Below, piece by piece: positions 54,349-63,951 of a stretch of DNA of 64,000 bases. Each line of letters begins with the position of its first letter. Position 1 is the stretch's first letter. This DNA is from Gimesia maris. Lineage in GTDB: Bacteria; Planctomycetota; Planctomycetia; Planctomycetales; Planctomycetaceae. The position numbers and the translations under genes are program-made. Under the pieces are notes generated by a model, which worked only from the letters and a program-made list of their open reading frames with translations, was not told the DNA's origin and ran no database searches. The stretch lies in contig NZ_CP042910.1 in the NCBI RefSeq assembly GCF_008298035.1, forward strand, positions 7,378,001-7,442,000, written 5' to 3'.

Positions 54349-54711
54349 ATAGTATAATCCTGATGAATCGAAATTTTATGATGACGTTGAAATGCAGGAG
54401 CGTGCGTGTTCATAGTCAGTAAACAAGGTCAGAACACTCAGATAATGCACCTGGATTTCGTAAATGATTGCTACGAGTAGCGATTGTTATCAAAATTTGG
54501 TTTTCTTTACAATTGGCTTCTCTATAATGGAAGTCTGTCAGACAATTGTACAGAATTATTTTCTCTGTTTTTATATAATTCCATATCCCCTCGAAACCAG
54601 TTAGACTGTCAGTTGAAATCAATGTGGGAATCCTGTATTTCTGAACGTTGATACTCCGACTGTGCTCTCCGTTGTATCAACATCAATGCTCAACAGAAAA
54701 ATGGATCTTTA
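54349..54711. other. Intergenic region between divergent hydrolase and MoxR genes
   Basis: This 363-base AT-rich gap contains no convincing gene (the 68-codon frame at 54416-54622 has no ribosome site). TATAAT-like boxes occur near 54522 and 54577, but none has a -35 at proper distance. The region presumably holds the promoters of both neighbours. Confidence 0.5.
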
Positions 54712-55665
54712 ATGGAAGTCAGCTCCCAGCAAGAAACCGCCAGCCTGGTTAAGACACTGCATGACAACATTTCCAGCGTCCTCATTGGCAAACCGGATGT
54801 GGTCCAGCTGGCGATTGTCACTTTGCTGGCGGAAGGGCATGTTCTGATTGAAGATGCCCCCGGCGTCGGTAAAACGTCACTCGCGAAAGCAATTGCCAAG
54901 AGTCTCGACTGTAACTACACACGAGTGCAGTTCACCCCGGATATGCTCCCTTCTGATATCCTGGGCTCGAACGTCTTCCTGCCGAGTCTCGGTGAGTTCG
55001 AATTCCGTAAAGGCCCGATCTTCTCCAATATACTGCTGGCAGATGAAATCAACCGCACGCCCCCCCGTACTCAAAGCGCACTGCTGGAAGCGATGAATGA
55101 AGGTCAGGTCAGTGTGGAAGGCCAGACGATCACCCTGCAACCCCCCTTCTTCGTACTGGCTACACAAAACCCTTACGAATTTGAAGGCACCTATCCCCTG
55201 CCGGAAAACCAGCTCGACCGCTTCATGATGTGTATCGATATCGGTTATCCTGATCGGGCCATCGAACGTGAAGTTCTGATTCAGCATCGCAATGGTGAGC
55301 CCGTCGATACTCTGCAATCCGTCCTGTCGGTGAAACAACTGCGCGAGATGCAGCAGGCGGTTCGAAATGTCCGGGTCGATGATTCCCTGACCGACTATAT
55401 ATTGGAAATTGTGGATGTGACCCGCAATCACCCCGAGCTGACACTGGGCGTGAGCACACGCGGTGCGATTACGTTTTCGCATGCCGTGCAGGGGAAAGCA
55501 TTCACCGAAGGGCGAGATTATGTCATTCCCGACGACATCAAACAGTTGGCAGTACCGGTGTTAGCACACCGCGTGATTACCCGTTCTCTGGTGCGTGAAA
55601 GCCAGCGGAACCGCGCCACGGAGATTATTCGCCAGATTCTTCAACAGATCACGGTGCCTGCCTGA
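54712..55665 (+). CDS. MoxR-family AAA+ ATPase, second copy
   Basis: The 317-residue ATPase has Walker A APGVGKTS (49-56), Walker B in LLADEINRTPPRTQSALLE, and the sensor segment ATQNPYEFEGTYPLPENQ with LDRFMM after it. It ends VITRSLVRESQRNRATEIIR. It is not adjacent to DUF58 or VWA genes, so its partners are elsewhere or it may serve the MoxR operon on the other strand. GGA lies 6 bases ahead of ATG 54712. MoxR ATPases use ATP to remodel protein or metal centres; the client here is unknown. It is separated from the DUF255 gene by 203 bases. Confidence 0.92.
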   Translation: MEVSSQQETASLVKTLHDNISSVLIGKPDVVQLAIVTLLAEGHVLIEDAPGVGKTSLAKAIAKSLDCNYTRVQFTPDMLPSDILGSNVFLPSLGEFEFRKGPIFSNILLADEINRTPPRTQSALLEAMNEGQVSVEGQTITLQPPFFVLATQNPYEFEGTYPLPENQLDRFMMCIDIGYPDRAIEREVLIQHRNGEPVDTLQSVLSVKQLREMQQAVRNVRVDDSLTDYILEIVDVTRNHPELTLGVSTRGAITFSHAVQGKAFTEGRDYVIPDDIKQLAVPVLAHRVITRSLVRESQRNRATEIIRQILQQITVPA

Positions 55666-55868
55666 AAATGATAATCTGGTTTCAGACATTGTCGCAGTAA
55701 TGTGCTGAATCTCTTTTCTTCTGTTATTATATAGTCGACTGGACAGGTATCGGATAAGATATTGGTACCCACGGCTGGACCAGCTGCAGACCGGTTGACC
55801 GGCGCAGTCTGAAATGTAAAGTAAAACGGGCATTGATTATTCTGCCCGCCCCCCGAAGGAATTATAAA

Positions 55869-58499
55869 ATGGATTTGCATAAAAATATGAAATGGTGGAT
55901 TGTTCTCCTGCTGACCATCTTATTCTTTGTTTCCAACTGGCAACCAGCGAACCTGTCTGCCAGTGAGAAATCTGCCAGTGAAGATTCGGAAACCAAAGCA
56001 ACCGAATCCGAAAAGACGAAACACAAAGCCATGTTTACCAACCGTCTTTCCAAAGAGACCAGCCCGTACCTGTTATTGCATCAGCACAACCCGGTCGACT
56101 GGTATCCCTGGGGACCGGCAGCATTTGAGAAAGCGAAGCAGGAAAACAAAATCATTTTTCTGTCGGTGGGCTACAGCAGCTGTTACTGGTGCCACGTAAT
56201 GGAACGGCTGGTTTTCGAGAACCCCGAAATCGCGAAGTACATGAACGAAAACTTTGTGAATATCAAAGTCGATCGGGAAGAACGGCCCGACATCGATGAT
56301 ATCTATATGACATCCTTAAGCGTCTACTTTCATCTGATCGGTGCACCTGACAACGGCGGTTGGCCGCTTTCGATGTTTTTAACCCCCGATCGTGAACCTT
56401 TCGCTGGTGGCACCTATTTCCCGCCGACCGATCAGGGTGGGCAGATGAGCTTTCCCCGCGTGTTACAGAAAGTGAATGAATTGTGGAGCGGCGATAAAGC
56501 GAAGGTCCAACAGAGCGCCACGATCATCGCGAAAGAAGTCGCCCGGCTGCAGAAAGAAGAGGGAGCGACAGAAGCCATTCCAATTGAAGACAGGCTGGTT
56601 AAAGCAGGCGTGCGTTCGATCAATGCCAGTTTTGATTCGGAATATGGCGGAATCGATTTTTCAGAAGTCAGTCCGAACGGACCCAAGTTCCCCACGTCAT
56701 CCAAGCTGGTATTACTGCAGTACGACATCGAATCAATGGATGCGGAGAGTACGTCGGCGGAATCGGCGAAAGTGCTGTATCAGACACTCGATGCCATGGC
56801 CAACGGCGGCATCTATGATCATCTGGGAGGCGGCTTTCACCGTTACAGCACCGACCGCTACTGGCATGTTCCCCACTTTGAAAAAATGCTGTATGACAAC
56901 GGTCAGCTGGCATCGCTGTATGCGAAAGCCTACGGACAGACAGGCAACGAACAATACAAACAGGTCGCCGCAGGCATCATCGATTTTGTTCTGCGAGAGC
57001 TGACCGACACCCAGGGAGGATTTTATTCTGCACTGGATGCCGAAACCGATGGCGTGGAAGGCGAACATTATGCCTGGTCCCAGGAAGAACTGAAAGAGAT
57101 CCTGGATGAAGGCTATCCCCTGTTCGCTGAATTTTATGGATTGAACGAACCGGTTCGCTTTGAACACGGATACGTACTGCATCGTGTGACGACACTCAAA
57201 GCACTGGCCGAAAAACAGAAGACGACACCGGAAGCGCTGGAATCGCAACTGGCGGCAATGCGCAAGAAACTGCATACAGTCCGCAATCAGCGACAGCCAC
57301 TCTTGAAAGACGATAAAATTCTGACCAGCTGGAACGGGCTGATGATCACAGGCATGGCAAATGCCGGTCGGATCCTCAAACGTCCCGACTATACAGCTGC
57401 CGCCGAAAAAGCGGCCCAGTTTATTCTGGATCAGATGCGGGACAAGCAGGGGCACCTGTATCGCAGCTATCGCGCCGATCAGGCGCGGCTGAACGCGTAC
57501 CTGGATGACTATGCCTTCCTGGTGCAGGGATTGCTCGCCCTGTATGAAGCGACCGGCAAACAGCAGTGGCTGGATCAGGCGCAGGCATTGACCGACCTGC
57601 AGATCAAACTGTTCTGGGATCAGAAAGAACACGGTTTTTTCTTCACCACACACGATCACGAACAATTGATTGCACGTACCAAAAATGCATACGACGCCGC
57701 AATTCCTTCTGGCAACAGCATCAGTACCCGGAACCTGATTCAGCTAACGCAACTCACAGGCGATCCCAAATATCGACAGCATGCAGATCAGACGCTGCAG
57801 CTGTTTGGACGTGTCATCAAACGCTATCCGAATCGCTGTGCCCAACTGGTACAGGCGGTGGGAGAGTTCCTGACAACGCCGCCAGCTCAGAAGCAATCTG
57901 CGTTGCTTGCCCCCACTTCAGATGCAGGCTTTGCACTTGGATCACTGGAACAGTTCGCAGCGAACTCAGAGCAACTGGCCAGCGTCACACCGGGACTGGA
58001 ACTGCTGGCGGTAGCCGGGCTGGGCCAGGTGACCCCGAAGAAAAACCTGGTTGCTGCCAAGGCTTATCTTTCTGTTGATAAACTGCCCGCAGGAAAAACC
58101 TGCCGGGTAGCGATTGTGCTCACCATCGAAGATGGCTGGCACATCAATGCAAATCCTGCGAAACCCGATTTCATGGTACCCACAACTTTTACGGTGAAGT
58201 CGAATCAGCAGGTCACACTGTCTCAAGTCAAATATCCGGCCGGCCACGCATTTACTGTGGAGGGGTTCGATGAACCGCTGCAGGTTTATGAAAAACAGGC
58301 TATCATCCGCGGCACCTTGACGATTCCCGCTGCAGCAGCAGGTAAGGCAGAACAGCTGGAACTGAATGTGAAGTACCAGGCCTGTAATGATAAAACCTGT
58401 ATTCGACCGACTACTGTCAGTCTCAAAGGCAGCTTTCAGATTGCCAAACCGGGAGAGCCGGTCAAACAGGTAAATCAGAAATGGTTTCAGACAAACTAA
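55869..58499 (+). CDS. DUF255/YyaL thioredoxin-fold protein with C-terminal DsbD-like domain
   Basis: This 876-residue protein starts at ATG 55869, behind AAGGAA. A signal anchor (about 8-22) is followed by a thioredoxin-like domain of the DUF255/SSP411 family, with the Cys pair in [10 protein letters not shown] (Cys105, Cys108) and [18 protein letters not shown] catalytic-like (alpha/alpha)6 barrel follows (about 250-700; [35 protein letters not shown]). The C-terminal 130 residues match the N-terminal beta domain of DsbD ([36 protein letters not shown]). The protein is probably periplasmic with thiol redox function. The C-terminal fusion is unusual for the family. Confidence 0.9.
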   Translation: MDLHKNMKWWIVLLLTILFFVSNWQPANLSASEKSASEDSETKATESEKTKHKAMFTNRLSKETSPYLLLHQHNPVDWYPWGPAAFEKAKQENKIIFLSVGYSSCYWCHVMERLVFENPEIAKYMNENFVNIKVDREERPDIDDIYMTSLSVYFHLIGAPDNGGWPLSMFLTPDREPFAGGTYFPPTDQGGQMSFPRVLQKVNELWSGDKAKVQQSATIIAKEVARLQKEEGATEAIPIEDRLVKAGVRSINASFDSEYGGIDFSEVSPNGPKFPTSSKLVLLQYDIESMDAESTSAESAKVLYQTLDAMANGGIYDHLGGGFHRYSTDRYWHVPHFEKMLYDNGQLASLYAKAYGQTGNEQYKQVAAGIIDFVLRELTDTQGGFYSALDAETDGVEGEHYAWSQEELKEILDEGYPLFAEFYGLNEPVRFEHGYVLHRVTTLKALAEKQKTTPEALESQLAAMRKKLHTVRNQRQPLLKDDKILTSWNGLMITGMANAGRILKRPDYTAAAEKAAQFILDQMRDKQGHLYRSYRADQARLNAYLDDYAFLVQGLLALYEATGKQQWLDQAQALTDLQIKLFWDQKEHGFFFTTHDHEQLIARTKNAYDAAIPSGNSISTRNLIQLTQLTGDPKYRQHADQTLQLFGRVIKRYPNRCAQLVQAVGEFLTTPPAQKQSALLAPTSDAGFALGSLEQFAANSEQLASVTPGLELLAVAGLGQVTPKKNLVAAKAYLSVDKLPAGKTCRVAIVLTIEDGWHINANPAKPDFMVPTTFTVKSNQQVTLSQVKYPAGHAFTVEGFDEPLQVYEKQAIIRGTLTIPAAAAGKAEQLELNVKYQACNDKTCIRPTTVSLKGSFQIAKPGEPVKQVNQKWFQTN

Positions 58500-58659
58500 A
58501 ATAACTGATCGTAGCTTCCAGAGCAGATAACATTTAACAGTAGCGACTTCAAACTATTATAGACCTGGAGACGTTTTAGTAAGACGGGACACAGGCTAAA
58601 CAGCAAGTCAGTGCGCACACAACGACTTGTTAATGGAATATCTTTTTTTAAGGTTCATG

Positions 58660-60126
58660 ATGAACGAAAAACACTACGCCGAACATCCGCTGGTAAAAAC
58701 AAAAATTATTGCCACGGTCGGACCCGCTTCCGATTCGCGGGAAATGCTGCAGAAACTGATTATTGCCGGCGTGGATCTGTTTCGTCTGAACTTTGCCCAC
58801 GGCAAACATGAATGGCTGTCGGAGATTGTGAAAAACATCCACGAGATCTCGGCTGAAATGGAAAAGCCGATTGGAATTTTAGGCGATCTGTCCGGCCCTA
58901 AGATTCGCCTGGGTGTACTCCCGGGTGATGAAATCACGTGTCGACAGGACATGCGCTTCCGCTTTATACAGGGATTGGATAGCGATAATCCACAGGAATT
59001 GACGTGCACTTACGAATCGCTCATCGGCGACCTGCGCGTGGGTGATCCCGTTCTGCTGGCAGACGGAATGGTCGCCATGCGGGTGGTTGAGAAATCAGCC
59101 GATGATGAATTTGTTGAGTGCGTGGTGGAACGGGAAGGGATTATCCGCAGTAAGCAGGGAGTAAATCTGCCCGGCGTGCAGTTGAGTACCCCCTGCCTGA
59201 CAGAGAAGGATCTGAGCGATCTGGCTTGGGCTGTCGAACACGGCCTGGATTACATCGGCCTCAGTTTTGTGCGTTCCGCCGACGATATCAGACAGCTGAA
59301 AGAAGAGATTGAGAAGCTGAATCCGGAAGACGCGCCGCATGTCGTCGCCAAGATTGAAAAAATCGAAGCGGTCAGTGATATCGAACAGATACTCAAGTTG
59401 ACCGATGCCGTCATGGTGGCACGTGGCGATCTGGGTGTGGAAGTCGATATCGAACGTGTGCCCATCATCCAGAAACGGATCATTCATCTCTGCAATCAAT
59501 ATCGCGTCCCTGTGATTACTGCCACGCAGATGCTGGACAGCATGCAGTTCAACACATTCCCGACCCGGGCAGAAGCCAGCGATGTAGCCAATGCGGTGCT
59601 GGACGGCAGCGATGCCGTGATGCTTTCGGGTGAAACGGCCGTGGGTGTGAGTCCACTGGCAGCGGTAGAAATGATGAGCCGCATCGTCCGCGAGGCGGCC
59701 CGCATTCTGTCTTCCAATCTGCATTCCGAAGAAGCCACCAGTAACCGTCGACTGTATGCCCGCGAAGTGACGGAAGCCGTGACGATGGGCGCCGGAATCA
59801 CTGCGGAAAAACTCGACGCCGATCTGATGGTGACCTGCACCCATGAAGGTAAAACGGCAATGGCGTTATCGAAACAGAGACGAACCGTCCCGACGGTCGC
59901 ACTGACTGATCGACCGGCAACGGCGCGGCGGATGACTTTATACTGGGGTGTGACTTCACTTTTGACCGATGTCGTCGAAAAGTCGCCGTCCAAAATCCTG
60001 GCGTTTATCGCCAGTTACGGCAAAAAACATGGTTTTCTGACAACGGGGAGCCAGATTGTCCTGATCTCCGGAACCGACTGGACCTCACAGGGACACGACA
60101 TGCTTTTGGTCCATGAAGTGAAATAA
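58660..60126 (+). CDS. pyk: Pyruvate kinase
   Basis: The 488-residue enzyme catalyses the last glycolytic step, phosphoenolpyruvate plus ADP to pyruvate plus ATP, in the cytoplasm. The catalytic barrel has KTKIIATVGPASDS, the FRLNFAHGKHEW segment (canonical NFSHG has Ser where this has Ala), HVVAKIEKIEAV with the active Lys, MVARGDLGVE for Mg, and VITATQMLDSM. The C-terminal allosteric domain follows. Length is normal. ATG 58660 was chosen for AAGG 6 bases ahead; ATG 58657 or 58627 are alternatives. It is followed by the PQQ-type gene with a 28-base gap, suggesting an operon. Confidence 0.95.
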   Translation: MNEKHYAEHPLVKTKIIATVGPASDSREMLQKLIIAGVDLFRLNFAHGKHEWLSEIVKNIHEISAEMEKPIGILGDLSGPKIRLGVLPGDEITCRQDMRFRFIQGLDSDNPQELTCTYESLIGDLRVGDPVLLADGMVAMRVVEKSADDEFVECVVEREGIIRSKQGVNLPGVQLSTPCLTEKDLSDLAWAVEHGLDYIGLSFVRSADDIRQLKEEIEKLNPEDAPHVVAKIEKIEAVSDIEQILKLTDAVMVARGDLGVEVDIERVPIIQKRIIHLCNQYRVPVITATQMLDSMQFNTFPTRAEASDVANAVLDGSDAVMLSGETAVGVSPLAAVEMMSRIVREAARILSSNLHSEEATSNRRLYAREVTEAVTMGAGITAEKLDADLMVTCTHEGKTAMALSKQRRTVPTVALTDRPATARRMTLYWGVTSLLTDVVEKSPSKILAFIASYGKKHGFLTTGSQIVLISGTDWTSQGHDMLLVHEVK

Positions 60127-60154
60127 TTTGATCTGTTCAAACCTTGAGGCCATC

Positions 60155-61465
60155 ATGAATATCTCACGCAGTCTGCTTGCGCTCGTACTCAGTTTCAGTT
60201 TCATATCGCAGCAGGGCTTCGGTGATGACTGGCCGCAATGGGGAGGACCAGGGCACGATCTGGTCTGGCGCGAAACCGGAATCGTCAAAACTCTACCCAC
60301 GTCCGGTGTACTGCCCCGCGTCTGGTCCACGCCCATCGGTGAAGGTTACGCGGGACCGGCGGTCGCTGAAGTGAATTCCCGCTGGTGCGTGTTTGTAACC
60401 GATCGCATTTTCAAACAACGGGTCAGCTTTGAACGCGTTTTATGTCTTGATGCAGAGTCCGGAAAAATCATCTGGAAATATGAGTATCCGGTCGAGTACT
60501 CCGTCAGCTATCCGGCGGGTCCCCGTTCAACACCCGTTATTAACGATGGTCGCGTCTATACTGTTGGAGCGCAGGGACATCTGCTCTGCCTGGATGCGCA
60601 AAACGGTAACATTCTCTGGAGTAAGAATTTTGTTGCCGAATTTGGAACACGACTCCCGACCTGGGGCATGGTCGCTTCGCCGCTGGTCGAGGGAGAGCAA
60701 CTCATCACCCTGGTCGGAGGCCAGCAGAATTCGCTGATTGTCAGTTTTGACAGGAAGACCGGAAAAGAGCTGTGGCGTTCGCTGGAAGATGCAGCCGTGG
60801 GATACGCGCCTCCCGTCATCTTTGAATTTGGCGGCCGGCGGGAATTGATCGTCTGGCATCCGACGGCGGTTTCGGCGATCAATCCCGAGAATGGGAAACT
60901 GATCTGGGAAGTCCCGTATGGCGTGCGCTATGGACTGAGCATTGCCACACCGCGCAAGGCAGGAAACCGGTTGTTTGTGGCCAGCTTTTATAATGGTCCG
61001 CGAATGATCGAAGTTTCGCCGGATGGCAGTCAGGCAAAAATCATCTGGGCAGGCAAAAGTGACAGCGAAATCAATACCGATGGGCTGCATCCAATGATGA
61101 TGACGCCGGTCTTCAACGGAAAGAACATTTATGGCGTCGACAGTTACGGACAGTTAAGAGGCCTGGATGCGAGTAATGGAAAACGACTGTGGGAAACTGA
61201 ACAGGCCACAGGCAAAGGCCGCTGGTGGAATGCATTTATCATTCCCCATGAAGACCGTTACTTTCTGCACAACGAACAGGGGGATCTGATCATCGCGAAT
61301 CTGACTCCCGCGGGTTACGAAGAACTGAGCCGGGCCAGACTGATCGAACCGACGCGGCGGGTCCAGCGGCGAATGACGATCTGGTCACATCCTGCGTTCG
61401 CAATGAAAAGTGTATTCGCCCGCAACGACAAAGAAATCATTCGCGTCGATTTGTCTGCGAAATAA
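60155..61465 (+). CDS. Secreted PQQ-type beta-propeller protein
   Basis: This 436-residue protein has a signal peptide (about 1-20; the mature part begins DDWPQWGGPGHDLVWRETG) and repeated PQQ-like blades such as VLCLDAESGKIIWKYEYPVE, LLCLDAQNGNILWSKNFVAE, FDRKTGKELWRSLEDAAVGY and LDASNGKRLWETEQATGKGR. The blades carry the A-x-D-x-x-T/N-G-x-x-x-W signature. The PQQ-quinoprotein catalytic residues are not obvious, so it may be a binding or scaffold protein; such secreted propellers are widespread in Planctomycetota. ATG 60155 follows GAGG by 6 bases. Probably co-transcribed with pyruvate kinase. Confidence 0.9.
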   Translation: MNISRSLLALVLSFSFISQQGFGDDWPQWGGPGHDLVWRETGIVKTLPTSGVLPRVWSTPIGEGYAGPAVAEVNSRWCVFVTDRIFKQRVSFERVLCLDAESGKIIWKYEYPVEYSVSYPAGPRSTPVINDGRVYTVGAQGHLLCLDAQNGNILWSKNFVAEFGTRLPTWGMVASPLVEGEQLITLVGGQQNSLIVSFDRKTGKELWRSLEDAAVGYAPPVIFEFGGRRELIVWHPTAVSAINPENGKLIWEVPYGVRYGLSIATPRKAGNRLFVASFYNGPRMIEVSPDGSQAKIIWAGKSDSEINTDGLHPMMMTPVFNGKNIYGVDSYGQLRGLDASNGKRLWETEQATGKGRWWNAFIIPHEDRYFLHNEQGDLIIANLTPAGYEELSRARLIEPTRRVQRRMTIWSHPAFAMKSVFARNDKEIIRVDLSAK

Positions 61466-61622
61466 TAGACACTTTTGTATCATTCAGCAGAATTCGTGCT
61501 GGTCCTCTCTCTGAGCTGTATTCTGGAAAATCCGCTGATACCCCGCCGGTTTCCCTGAAATCATCGTAACCGTTTCAGCAAATACACGGTCTATCAACGG
61601 TCTGAACTGAATCACTGCCGGT

Positions 61623-63197
61623 TCAGCGTCGTCGGGGACGGTGGGCTTCCGGGTGATGCTTCAGCCATTGGTCCGGCAGCAGTTCTTCCAGACGATCGGC
61701 GGCGTGATCGGTGATCCGTGCCAACACATCGCGCAGATAGGCAAACGGTTCTACCTCGTTTGCTTTGCAACTGGCCATCAGACTGTAGTGCACGGCGGCG
61801 GCTTGGCCGCCCCGGTCACTGCCGACGAACAGATAATTCTTCCGGCCGATAGCACAGGGACGCAAGGTGCGTTCGGCCAGATTGTTGTCAATCGACAGAA
61901 TGCCCTCTGCACAATACCGCGTAAACCCGGACCAGCGGCTTAACAGATATTGCATCGCGACTGCCACCGGACTTTTCGGTAACAGACTGCGCGCGGTTTC
62001 CGTCAACCAGTCGCAAAACGTTTCCAAAATCGGTAACGCCTTGTCCTGTCGCAACTGTCGGCGGTGTTGCCACCAGCGTTCACAGTCCGCCGGCTGTGAC
62101 AGATCCAATTTCAATTCGCCGGCTTCCCGTTCAATCGCGTATAACTGCTGGATAAACAATAATGCCCGGTGTGCGGCTTCCGGCTGCACGGTCCGCGCAT
62201 CGTAAAACTTGCGTCGCGCATGTGCCCAACATAAAACCTGATGAATTCTGCCCGAGCGGTACAGCTCTTCGTAGCCGGCATACGCGTCAGCCTGCAGATA
62301 ACCGCGAAAGTGTTTTAAAAACGCCTGGGGACCGGCGCGTTCCCGGTTCGGGGTGAAATCATAGACCGAATACGGGTGCGCGGCATCGCCGCAGTAAACC
62401 CAGAACCGGCCGGTCCGCGTGCGGGAAAGCCGTTGGTCCTGGACGGGAATCGTTGTATCGTCCGTATGCACGACACTGGATTGCAGAACGCGACTTTTCA
62501 TCAGATCAGTCAGCGGTTGCAGTAATTCCGCAGTTTCCAGTACCCAGCGGCTCATCGTGCTTCGCGAAAGCTGTACGCCATTCCGGCTGAGAATGGATTC
62601 ATGACGATACAGGGGGAGATGATCTGAGTATTTCCCCACCAGGATCGTCGAGAGCAAGCCGGGGCCGGCGAAGCTTTTGGCAATCGGCCGGGCAGGAACT
62701 GGAGCCAGCGCCACATGCTCTTCACACTCCCGGCACGCGTATTTGAAACGTACGTGCTCGATTACTTTCAGGCTGGCAGGTATGAATTCCAGCTGTTCGT
62801 GGCTGATTTCTCCGATCCGCTGTCGCGTCTGATTACAGCAGGGACAGAGTTTTTCCGATTCGGTCAGGTCATGTTCTACCCGTTCCCGGGGCAGATGATC
62901 GGGCAGCTTGTTACGGCCACCACCATGACGGCGATGTGCGGAAACCGCCGTGGGAGGAGGTTCATCGTCCTCGGGGTCGGTAGCTTCCTCGGCAGCCTCG
63001 GGTTCGTCAAACAGGCTCATTTGATTGGGAGCGATCTTTTCGGAACGAGCGCCAAAGCGTTGTCGCAGCAGCCGCTCAATGAAATGTTTGAGCTGCTCGA
63101 CTTCCCGCTGTTGCTCTCCCACGGTCTCACCCAGCTGGTGAATCATGTCGTGACAGGACTGGACGTCGCTCGGCAGTGAAGATCGTTTCTGGTTCAT
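61623..63197 (-). CDS. tnpC: IS66 family transposase (TnpC/Orf3)
   Basis: The 524-residue transposase starts with a leucine-rich coiled coil (about 1-50), then a zinc-binding region with CPCCNQTRQRIG and CRECEEHVAL. The catalytic IS66 DDE-type core follows with SSVVHTDDTTIPVQD, YLQADAYAGYEELY and LAERTLRPCAIGRKNYLFVG, and ends with CKANEVEPFAYLRDVLARIT, the Orf3 C-terminal motif. Length is normal, with no stop or frameshift, which suggests it works. A typical IS66 protein performs cut-and-paste or copy-in of the element, helped by TnpB. Confidence 0.96.
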   Translation of the reverse strand: MNQKRSSLPSDVQSCHDMIHQLGETVGEQQREVEQLKHFIERLLRQRFGARSEKIAPNQMSLFDEPEAAEEATDPEDDEPPPTAVSAHRRHGGGRNKLPDHLPRERVEHDLTESEKLCPCCNQTRQRIGEISHEQLEFIPASLKVIEHVRFKYACRECEEHVALAPVPARPIAKSFAGPGLLSTILVGKYSDHLPLYRHESILSRNGVQLSRSTMSRWVLETAELLQPLTDLMKSRVLQSSVVHTDDTTIPVQDQRLSRTRTGRFWVYCGDAAHPYSVYDFTPNRERAGPQAFLKHFRGYLQADAYAGYEELYRSGRIHQVLCWAHARRKFYDARTVQPEAAHRALLFIQQLYAIEREAGELKLDLSQPADCERWWQHRRQLRQDKALPILETFCDWLTETARSLLPKSPVAVAMQYLLSRWSGFTRYCAEGILSIDNNLAERTLRPCAIGRKNYLFVGSDRGGQAAAVHYSLMASCKANEVEPFAYLRDVLARITDHAADRLEELLPDQWLKHHPEAHRPRRR

Positions 63198-63244
63198 GTC
63201 CCACGTCTTAACATAATCGTTGTCAGGCGGGAACTGTTTTTTTA

Positions 63245-63604
63245 TTAAGTCGATACTTTTTGCGAAATCTGATAGCGTTTTCTGCGCTGCACGCTGGTCA
63301 GGTCGATGCCCTGCAGCAGTAGCGCCAGATCGGTAGATTTAAGAGATAGGCCGTGTGTGCCTTCCGGGCCGGAGAGACGCTGGTACGTGCCCGCTTCCAG
63401 GCGTTTGTACCAGATAGCCAGGCCATCGTGGTCCCAGTAGAGCAGCTTGATTCGATCCTGTTTTTTGTTGAGAAATACAAACAGTCCCCCGTCGAGTACG
63501 TTTTGCTGTAGGTAGGCTTCGGTCATCCGCATCAGCCCGTCAAAACTTTTACGCATATCAGTGGGCACCGTGCAGAAATAAATTCGGGCCGGGAGATTCA
63601 GCAT
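63245..63604 (-). CDS. tnpB: IS66 family accessory protein TnpB (Orf2)
   Basis: The 119-residue protein has the IS66 Orf2 signature: RIYFCTVPTDMRKSFDGLMR near the start, VFLNKKQDRIKLLYWDHDG, and a GLAIWYKRLEAGTYQ segment. The function is required with TnpC for transposition, but its biochemistry is unclear. Its start overlaps the end of TnpA by seven bases, so translation may be coupled. The frame is intact. Confidence 0.95.
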   Translation of the reverse strand: MLNLPARIYFCTVPTDMRKSFDGLMRMTEAYLQQNVLDGGLFVFLNKKQDRIKLLYWDHDGLAIWYKRLEAGTYQRLSGPEGTHGLSLKSTDLALLLQGIDLTSVQRRKRYQISQKVST

Positions 63605-63951
63605 GCGCGCTGCTCCAGCGCGGCGAGCACGGTTTCGAGCGTGGTTTGATCACAGCCGTTTCCAACGCGAACGGTGGTGCCGTGTGAGAACACGATTTCA
63701 ATCGGTGTGGGAAGCGGCTGGCGAGGGACCTCGATGGGCAGGAAGGATGTTGCAACTGTGTTCTCGGCATCGCGTTTTTTCAGCTCCCGCCGCCAGTAGT
63801 GGTAAGTTGGTTCGCTCAATCCCTCACGCTCACAGAAGGCACGGATCGAAAGTCCGGACTGCAGCCTGTCTGAAATTGTTTGTCGCCAGAACGCTTCGCG
63901 GTCCGGGTTCCGCCGCTGATCGGCACGTTGTGTTGGCTGGGATATGGGCAT
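63598..63951 (-). CDS. tnpA: IS66 family TnpA-like (Orf1) helix-turn-helix protein
   Basis: The 117-residue protein resembles the Orf1/TnpA component of IS66 elements: a basic N-terminal half with FWRQTISDRLQSGLSIRAFC, EREGLSEPTYHYWRRELKKR and a C-terminal IEIVFSHGTTVRVGNGCDQT. It likely binds element ends. It lies first in the operon, directly before TnpB. Start is ATG 63951. Another upstream start cannot be excluded because the window ends nearby. Confidence 0.9.
   Translation of the reverse strand: MPISQPTQRADQRRNPDREAFWRQTISDRLQSGLSIRAFCEREGLSEPTYHYWRRELKKRDAENTVATSFLPIEVPRQPLPTPIEIVFSHGTTVRVGNGCDQTTLETVLAALEQRAC

Noticed and set aside
54416-54622. 68-codon minus-strand open frame in the gap before the second moxR gene
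   Set aside because: There is no ribosome site and no recognisable family; the region is AT-rich intergenic DNA.
56733-57665. 310-codon minus-strand open frame across the DUF255 gene
   Set aside because: It is antisense to the clear thioredoxin/barrel coding sequence and contains no family motif.
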